A DNA stretch of 64,000 bases from Symsagittifera roscoffensis. Taxonomy: Eukaryota > Xenacoelomorpha > Acoela > Convolutidae. Of the stretch, positions 57,060 through 64,000 are shown piece after piece (the stretch's first letter is position 1; the number at the start of each line of letters is the position of its first letter). The notes under the pieces were generated by a model. That model did no database searches and was not told where the DNA came from. It saw nothing but the letters and a program-made list of their open reading frames with translations. The stretch lies in contig NC_087065.1 of NCBI RefSeq assembly GCF_963678635.1, forward strand, positions 42,345,430 to 42,409,429. The letters are read 5' to 3'. The position numbers were made by a program, and so were the translations under genes.

Positions 57060-58672
57060 ATCAATGACTTCGAGTGATTGTCGAAGAGAGGCAGCCCTTG
57101 CAAAAAATAGACGCTAGGTAATTGAACGCCAGGCAGATGCTAAGCTTCGTTTGAGAAAGCAAGAGATCCAGATTCAGTCGATGAAGGGTCAACTTGAACT
57201 TGATGTGGTTGTAGAGGAAAGCCGTCAAAAGTTAGCCGAAGCAACTATTGAAGAGGCTGAAAATCTGGAAGATGCCCCTGAAATCTGGGGACTTCATCGT
57301 AGCAGGTCGAAATTGGCAATGGCCGTTCAGGAGAACCAAACGGAGGAAGACCGGACAAGAAGTTGGGTGAACACTCAATTCGCAGCTCAGGAAGTAGTTC
57401 AGACCGTGGCGCCAGTCCAAAGTGTCAACCTGGAACCTGCTTCCGAGTTCTTGTCGTTTTTAAGTATTGAACCGCCTTTCAGTAGAAATCTGACGATGAT
57501 TCATAACTATCAACCAAGTGCTAACTATTTCGAAACCACGTGTACAAACTCACAGAGTGTTAACGTCCTCATACATCAAATACAAGTGTCAGCTTGCCAA
57601 ATCCAAACGTAAATAGTACGTATGAGCCACAGGAACAGCTACCTTTGACCAAATTTTATAGCTACAACCCTTTGATGCAGAGTAGTTTTCATCAGTCTAA
57701 TATCCCGACGAGCTCAATGCCCATTGCTCAACAAACTTTTTTCCCAAATACTTCTGCAAGTTTTATGTACCAACAGCTTTTACCCACTAACGTTGGTCCT
57801 CTTAATCCTCCAACAGTCACATTCCCCCCTAACTCATATTATGTCACACAGCCATCGAATGTTCAACCGTTCTCTAGCGGAGCAATAACTTTTTATGTCG
57901 GTAATCCTAATGCTGTAGACGCCGCTATCTATTCGAAACCGCTGATGGCGCCATATACAAGTCAGAACAAACGATCGGGACTATTTACGTCTTCGGGCAG
58001 TAAACCAATCACTAATCAAGATCTAGCTGAAATCTTGACAATGAGCCAGAAAGGTCCCTTGCCTGAGTGGAAATTGTCATCTTTCGAAGGAAATCCATTG
58101 CAGTGGCCTGAATGGTTTGGTCAAGTCAAAAGCGCAATCGATGCAAAAGTTTTAAGTGATTTTGTCAAACTGAAATATCTCAAAACCCTCATTTCAGGCA
58201 AAGCGAAGAATGCAATTGCCGAATTCGTTTACAGTGGAATGTTCTACAAGGACGCTTTGAAAACTGTGGAGAGGAAATTTGGACAACCACAGACGATTGT
58301 GGCGGCTTATCTTGAAAAACTTTCGAACTTTCCCCCTCTCAAAATGCACAATTCAGAACTTATCAGTTTTGCTTCCTGTATATCATGTCTTGTCGCTGTT
58401 TTAAAATCGTTAGAATATGAGTACGACTTGAAGAGTACGTTTTGAATCAAGTTATTTCAAAATTGCCTCCAAATATGAAAGAGTCGTGGTCTCTCCACTC
58501 TGTAAAGAAATGTTGGAGACAGCCAACCGTTTTAGTTTTTGATGATTGGCTCCGCAACAAGGCTGAGGCACATGAACTTATGCGTGTGAGTCAGAATAAG
58601 TCACGACCTGAGGAGACTCCAGAGACTGGTTTCCATAAACCACCTACAAAAGCTTTTTGCTTCAAAAGTTGA
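57060..58672 (+). pseudogene. BEL/Pao Gag, frameshifted
   Basis: The N-terminal part is coiled-coil-like (RKQEIQIQSMKGQLEL, 57151 on). After a frame change near 57580 a low-complexity Pro/Ser/Gln region follows. Then comes the capsid-like domain typical of BEL Gag (DUF1759 type) at 58060-58440, with LPEWKLSSFEGNPLQWPEWF, LKYLKTLISGKAKNAIAEF and KFGQPQTIV. Another frame change near 58440 leads to VISKLPPNMKESW. Further breaks include a stop near 57117. It would have formed the virus-like particle coat. Confidence 0.88.
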
Positions 58673-58679
58673 AAAACCG

Positions 58680-59603
58680 TTTTATGCTCCGTGCCTCCAG
58701 TACAGGGGCAAACACCCACTCTGGAGTTGTTCTGTGTTTAAGGAAAACATCCCAACTCAACGAGCTCAATTCTCCGCGCAAAATAAGTTGTGTTTTGCTT
58801 TCTTGCAACTTGACCACATGTTCCGAAAATGCCCTAAAGCCCGCAAATGCACTAATTCTGGTTGTGAAAGCACCCATAATGTCTTGTTGCATGGTGCTGA
58901 GAAAGTTTTCAGCGTTAGGCCTGCAAACAAAGAGTCAAGCATTAGCAACAACACAAGCCATTCAAATTCAAACAATACCGCCCCGCCGAACCGGAATAAA
59001 CCGCAAACTTCGTCATCGATTGTAGCCGGGTCGCCGTCTTACAAGAAACTAACGGGACTCCTTCCCGTACTTCGATTGGAAATAAGTTCACACACAGACG
59101 TGACCACTGCTCTTGTAATGTACGATTCTTGTTGTACCCACTCATGGGTCTCGGCGGACCTAGCACAGCGTTTAAATTTAACTGGCCAAAAGCTAGATAT
59201 TTTGGTAAACGGCTTCAATTCGACGGAATCCGTTCCCATGCAACAAGTCGAAGTGAATGTGTTTGCCAAATTCGACCACCACGAATACTCGTTTAGGGTT
59301 ACGCCGTTTGTCAAAGACAGTTCGAGCGTTGGTTCCGAAACCATTGACGTTCCCATTCTCCAAGACAGGTTTCCACATCTTCAGCCAATTAAATCAATTG
59401 TCTACAACTATTCCGACGTCGAGATGATATTGGGGCAGGATGTTTTTCATGCAATCAAGCCTCTCGTTTACTTCCAAGGAGGAAATCAAAATGTTCCTGT
59501 CGCTGTCCGTATGCCCATTGGCTGGGTTCTCAGTGGCCCACTTCCATCACCAATTGGTGTTCGAGCCACCACTTTCAAGTGCAATGTTGAAGACGTGACC
59601 TAA
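58680..59603 (+). pseudogene. BEL/Pao zinc knuckle and aspartic protease
   Basis: This starts with a CxxY..KH...C and LCFAFLQLDH...C zinc-knuckle region; the usual second Cys of the LCxxC pair reads Phe. THNVLLHG follows. The protease domain (DUF1758-like) has the active-site stretch YDSCCTHSWVS at about 59125-59157 and the family's late block EMILGQDVFHAIKP with RMPIGWVLSGP. It stays open to the stop at 59601-59603, which is created by telomere-repeat-like sequence at the point where the reverse transcriptase should begin. Confidence 0.88.
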
Positions 59604-59618
59604 CCTTAACCCTAACCC
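59599..59618. repeat. Telomere-repeat-like scar
   Basis: CCTAACCTTAACCCTAACCC is about three imperfect CCCTAA units. It lies exactly between the end of the protease reading and the remnant of the reverse transcriptase C-terminus. Confidence 0.75.
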
Positions 59619-59667
59619 GTATCCAATTTTTCCTTGAAACTAAATCCCCCTAATACCAGCACTAACA

Positions 59668-61640
59668 ACCGTAAGGAAATTCTTACCGATGCGATTAATC
59701 CGGAAACCGCATCGCATGTTCTCGGTCTCAAATGGGACCACGTTACCGATACGTTGATTGTGAGCAGAGGAGTTAACCGCGAACTCAAAGACTCTGTTAC
59801 ACAGTGATCGGTTCTTAGTTTTGGGTCCTCCGTGTTCGACCCCATAGATTTTGTCGCCCGTATACCGTACGCGCACGTTTGCTACTGAAAGATATCTGGA
59901 GATTGAGTGGCCAACAGTGGGACGATCCACTGCCAAATGAGTTGTGCTGCAGATTCACTGAATGGCACTTCGGCTTGCCAGTTTTAGGGCAGCTCAAAAT
60001 ACCTCGTTGCTATTTTGACTTCCCAGTAGATGAGGTTGAGCTGCACATGTTCGGTGATAGCTCATTGGACGTTTTCTGTTCTGTAGCATTCTTTAGAGCT
60101 CAGAAAGACGCCTACTCCAAATGTCAACAAGCGTTTTTCTTCGGTCAAGCAAGAGTAGCCCCGACGAAGATGCTTTCAATTCCGAAGTTGGAACTTCAAG
60201 CTGCGCTTCTTGCTAGTCGCCTGAAGGATGATATCGAGAAAGCTCTGACACTGAGTATTTCCAAAGAGTTCATGTGGACTGACAGCACAACAGTCCTTCA
60301 GTGGTTGAACTCGACAAGCAGACAGCCCGTTTTTGTAGCCAATCGAGTAGCCGAGATTTTGGAGTCAACATCAATTGACCAATGGTTCCATGTTTTGAGT
60401 GGAGACAACCCCGCTGACACCGTAACTAGAGGTATTACTGCTGATTCCGTCAAGCAAAGCAGTTGGCTGAACGGTCCTTCCTTTTTGAAAACTTCTGAGA
60501 AGCCTTTCAATTCAAATAGGGAAGTTACTGAGAAGTTTCGCCGGAATGGTCTGGTCTACGATCTGAATGAGGGTTTAGAGGTCTCTTCCATTTTTCCGTG
60601 CACTGCAGTTTCGACTGACTTTGCCTTCCCTTGGGAAGAGTATAGCTCGTTTTCCAAGATAAAGCGGCTGGTCGCATATATGTTGAGACTCTCACCTAAG
60701 CATAAACATTTCAGATCGCCAGATAAGGCCATAACTGATCCAGCAGAACTTGTCAATGCAGAGGAAAAACTTTTGCAACTTTCGCAGTTAGAGTCATTCA
60801 CAGCTGAAATTAAACAATTAGCAGCTGGAAAATATGTGAAAACATCGAGCCGTATATCATTGTATTCGCCTTTTATCGGACCGAACGGTTTAATTAGATC
60901 TACCGGCCGTATCCAACGTCTCTCCGCAACCGCATTTGAAACTCACCATTCAATAATTTTGGATAGCCGCAATCGCCTAATCCGATTGTTTCTCCGTTTT
61001 TATCACATCAAGCACGAATATCAGTCCGTCGACTACCTTCGTTCCGTAATTCATCAGCAATTTGTTGTACTACACTTGAGATCTGCACTAAAAGCTATTG
61101 AAACACATTGCGTATGCTGTAGAAAGAGTAAAGCGGAAACCGTTACTCCAATGATGTCTGACCTTCCCTTAGAGCGTCTAGGTTACCGCCAGCCACCGTT
61201 CTCGAACTGCGGCGTTGATTGTTTTGGACCGGTTCTTGTAACCATTCGTCGATCTTCCGAGAAACGCTGGGTTTTTCTATTTACTGGCTGTACGACTCGC
61301 GCAATTCACATTGAGTTGGTTCCATCCATGGACACAATTTCATGTGTGATGGCTATGGCGAGCGCTTTTTTTCTAGGCGAGGAACACCCTCAATAATTTG
61401 GTCGGACAACGGAACGAACTTTGTAGGAGCCGAAAAAGAGCTTCTCCTGTGCATCAAAAATTAGAATACAGAAGCTCCACTGTCGCTCGTACACAAAGGC
61501 ATTAAGTGGAAGTATAATCCACCAAGTGCACCACATCAAGGTGGAGCATGGGAGCGAATGATGCGCAGTTGTAAGCGCTTCTTGTAAGCGTGTGTAAGGG
61601 TCAAGAAAGTTGACTGACGAGATTTTGAACACAACCATGT
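59668..61640 (+). pseudogene. BEL/Pao reverse transcriptase remnant, RNase H and integrase
   Basis: Only the last part of the reverse transcriptase is left (LGLKWDHVTDTL, GSSVFDPIDFVA, 59730-59860); the palm with YxDD is gone. RNase H (from about 59990) keeps its four acidic residues in FGDSS, PKLEL, WTDST and NPADT. The integrase zinc finger HxxxH...CxxC is at 60995-61120. The first catalytic Asp is in NCGVDCFGP. A frameshift near 61365 separates it from WSDNGTNF with the second Asp. The Glu is in HQGGAWERM. A stop near 61463 and a frame change near 61575 follow. The element cannot encode its own reverse transcriptase. Confidence 0.92.
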
Positions 61641-62047
61641 GCCTAGTTGAAGGTTCACTAAACGCCCGTCCGCTCACTCCCGTTTCTGACGACCGATATA
61701 GTCTTGAGGCATTGACGCCGAATCATTTCCTTTTAGGTCAGCACAGTCTAACGTTCCCGACTCTAAGGTCGAGTGAGAACTATTCTCACTCTAAACGCTA
61801 TGCCCGTGCGCAGTCGTACGCAAATGCAATTTGGCAGCGATGGTTAAAAGAGTACGTCCCGACACTCAATAAAAGAGTTAAGTGGCATGCTCCTCCCGAA
61901 AATTCTTTGAAAACGGGAGATTTGCTGTGGTTAGTTGAAACGACTAGCCCTAGGGGCCACTACCCACTAGCACGCATAATGTCGCTAAACTACGACAAAG
62001 ACAACACCGCACGCTCCGCAAACCTAAGGACTGTTTCCGGAAACTAG
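61610..62047 (+). pseudogene. BEL/Pao integrase C-terminal domain (DUF5641-like)
   Basis: NARPLTPVSDDRYSLEALTPNHFLLGQ, ANAIWQRWLKEYVPTLNKR and the late GDLLWLVE..SPRGHYPLARI are hallmarks of the domain that closes BEL/Pao Pol. The frame is open to 62047, with the closing block slightly altered after VSGN. Confidence 0.88.
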
Positions 62048-62087
62048 ACTCGGCCGCTCGTTAAGCTCGTTCCGGTTCTCGTTCTTT

Positions 62088-62100
62088 CGGGGGTGGAGGA
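62088..62100 (+). other. Polypurine tract
   Basis: GGGGGTGGAGGAA directly follows the end of Pol, as expected just before the 3' LTR of a BEL/Pao element. Confidence 0.6.
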
Positions 62101-62505
62101 AGTTAAGGCTACATAGCATTAAAGTTGAAAGTATGAAAGCTAGTATAGTATAAATCTAGTATAGTCGCTTGGCAGTAACAGCTGTATAGCCCAGCGTATA
62201 CATAGTGCGTTCCGGGGAGTTCGGCGTGGGTTCGATTCTCACCTACGTCGATCCTATTTGAGCCGAACCTGACAGAACATGAAATGCCAATATTTTAATC
62301 GGTTCAAAATTGGTTTGCAATTGAGTTTCTGTTAATTCAACCGCGTGAAAAGAAATTGATATCATAGAAAAAAATCATAAATCAGCGCATGATCAACCCC
62401 GCTATTTTGGCTTGATACGTTTAATGTCACAATATTTCGAGCATATTTCGTGAGTTTAAAACCGATTCTGTTTTGTTTCAACTGTATAAATTGAGCAGAA
62501 TATTT
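62101..62505 (+). repeat. Probable BEL/Pao LTR of about 400 bp
   Basis: It is bounded on the left by the polypurine tract and on the right by a primer-binding-site-like sequence. GTATAAATT near 62484 and a tRNA T-arm-like GTGGGTTCGATTCTCAC at 62227-62243 lie inside. No second copy is found upstream of 55289. Confidence 0.5.
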
Positions 62506-62523
62506 TGGTGCCGCGACTCGGGA
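62506..62523 (+). other. Primer-binding-site-like sequence
   Basis: TGGTGCCGCGACTCGGGA starts with TGG, the complement of tRNA CCA ends, and is preceded by ATTT as in other BEL/Pao elements (TTTTGGTGCCG). It belongs after a 5' LTR, yet here it follows the 3' end of an element. Confidence 0.55.
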
Positions 62524-62842
62524 AGATAATTTTACGAGTGAAGTGGCTTTTGCGACAATATTCATTTCAAAAATGATAAATTCGGTCATTTAGGTTCTTG
62601 ATACCTTCTTGTGGACTGAAAATTATGGCCAAGGTGCTATTTCAACTAGTGTAAGTTAGTTTTTTAAGTTCTATCAAGAACTTATAGATTGGGTATGGTT
62701 CCATGATAGGGATGTAGGAGCCGTAGGGCTGATTCTATGACATTAATTACAAGTTTAAAAAAGTATTTTATGACAAACGCCCCTTTTTGATGAAAATGGT
62801 TGTTTCGAGACACACAGATCGTTTTTTTTTTGTGGAAACAGA
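62524..62842. other. Leader-like sequence, no gene
   Basis: Lies between the primer-site-like sequence and the second direct repeat. No coding frame. Confidence 0.4.
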
Positions 62843-64000
62843 TTTAGTGATAAAAAAAATTCCAGAAAGTTTTTCGCAAAATTGTTTTCAAAAAAAAATT
62901 ATCGAAAAAAAAATTTATATCAACTTTTCCTACAAATTTCACTGACAAATTTTTTTTTCTTTTTGCCCGAATTTGGAGCAAAGCCCGAAAACACCGTTTT
63001 CTTCTCGCTCGTTCAATCGTTTAAACCGTCAATCGTGCCGGGCAAGTTTTTCGAGTGAATCCCTACCTCGGCTTCCTCCAGTGGTAGATAATCTTTAAAA
63101 ATTTGCTCGGCTCGCCGCGACCGTTGCTACTACCGTTTCGCCGTAAGGTCGATAAGTTTAACCGATAAACCGTACGCGTTAACTTAAATAGTACCGAACT
63201 GAAGCCTTAGTAGAACCTTACAAACCCTCACCTAAAGGTTCGTAAAATTATTATCGTCATAATTTTTTTTGGTTTATGTGTCTATTTCACAACAACAGAC
63301 TCCTCAAATTGTTTGCCAATAAAACAACCGTATCGCTTATCACTCTCAATGGTGTTCATCATTGCTGCGAGTTCTCTCCATCACTCCGTAAATACATTAC
63401 CATTAACTCTACAAAAACGCCTCGACGACACTTTTAAAGCAGTTCCAGGTTTAAGCTTTAATTTGCATGCAAATAACCGACAAAAGACTGTTCAATATCT
63501 TTTAAGCAATTCCTCAAAATGTATGATAGAGAAAACATTTTAATTTGACACGATTTTATAAATAATTCCTTGAGCAAGCATAGATCAAACAACGATAACC
63601 CACTTGCACCAGAAAGTCTATTTGAAATTTTAAAAGAATATAAAAACAAAATCAAAATATCAGCCATTATTTACGTACACCGTCAAAATACCCCCAATAT
63701 TTACGGACGTTTGCTTGAAACAGGAATGTTAACCATTGATGTGACCAAACATTTAATCTCAAAAAGAAAAGCTAACGACAAAGAATTAATTCGTAAGCTT
63801 AAATTAACTCATCCTCCGGCGTTTTTAGAAATAAAAAATTTGAGAATGATTCGACGTTATTTCCCCAATCTGTCTGAGTTTATCGATTAAGTTAAAAGTC
63901 CTCGACCAAGTTCAAAGAAAAGAAAAGCAGATAAGCATAAGATGTCTCAAATGACAACAATCGAAGAATGTTTAACATTTGTTAGGCATTATGAATCTTG
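62843..64000 (+). repeat. Long direct repeat, copy 2, cut by the window end
   Basis: Nearly the same as 55289-56440, in the same orientation, 7554 bp further right. Differences seen include G for A in CCGTTGCTAC, CGTAAAATT for CATAAAGTT, CGACGACAC for CGACCACAC, the AAAATC insertion near 63652, and ATCGATTAAG for ATCTATTAAG. The matching sequence reaches the last base of the window. Confidence 0.85.

Noticed and set aside
62160-62255. Possible tRNA gene with a T-arm-like GTGGGTTCGATTCTCAC
   Set aside because: Acceptor, D and anticodon stems do not pair at the required places. It lies within a probable LTR.

Overview
The window is eukaryotic and AT-rich, and it reads as an animal genome. It contains split genes with GT-AG introns for animal-type proteins (a VAMP7 R-SNARE, an H2A.X histone ending in SQEY, a sphingosine kinase and a DDI1-type ubiquitin shuttle protease). 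Most of the remaining DNA is transposon-derived: BEL/Pao, jockey/CR1-like LINEs, TA-flanked MITEs, Helentron-like elements and tRNA-derived SINE fragments. The species cannot be fixed from sequence alone. Acceptor-like sites just upstream of three start codons would fit a trans-splicing invertebrate, a larvacean being one example, but this is inference.

Layout. From 1 to about 11.9 kb lie decayed LTR-type sequences: two tandem copies of one unit carrying different later insertions, one of them a 1.2 kb foldback element, followed by a degraded coding block. From 11.9 to 24.2 kb is a tandem amplification of a module made of an LTR-like repeat, a LINE 3' end and a spacer. A second LINE is inserted into one copy, and a satellite of about 170 bp closes the region. 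The single-exon DDI1 gene is at 24402-25700. From 25.7 to 43.7 kb are dispersed repeats, the two-exon sphingosine kinase gene on the minus strand (29638-31089), a TA-flanked MITE cluster, a fresh 0.4 kb tandem duplication, a second satellite block and a decayed minus-strand LINE. The eight-exon VAMP7 gene (43853-50465) carries repeats in introns 1, 3 and 6. The two-exon H2AX gene follows at 50875-51680. From 55.3 kb to the end is a BEL/Pao element whose reverse transcriptase core is deleted at a telomere-repeat-like scar. It is flanked by long direct repeats that differ at only a few positions.

The four genes show no common pathway: proteasomal shuttling, sphingosine phosphorylation, endosome/lysosome membrane fusion and DNA-damage chromatin marking. 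Three multi-exon models were assembled by joining reading frames at GT-AG sites and checking reading phase and family conservation. All identities and boundaries were judged by eye; no alignment or database search was run.
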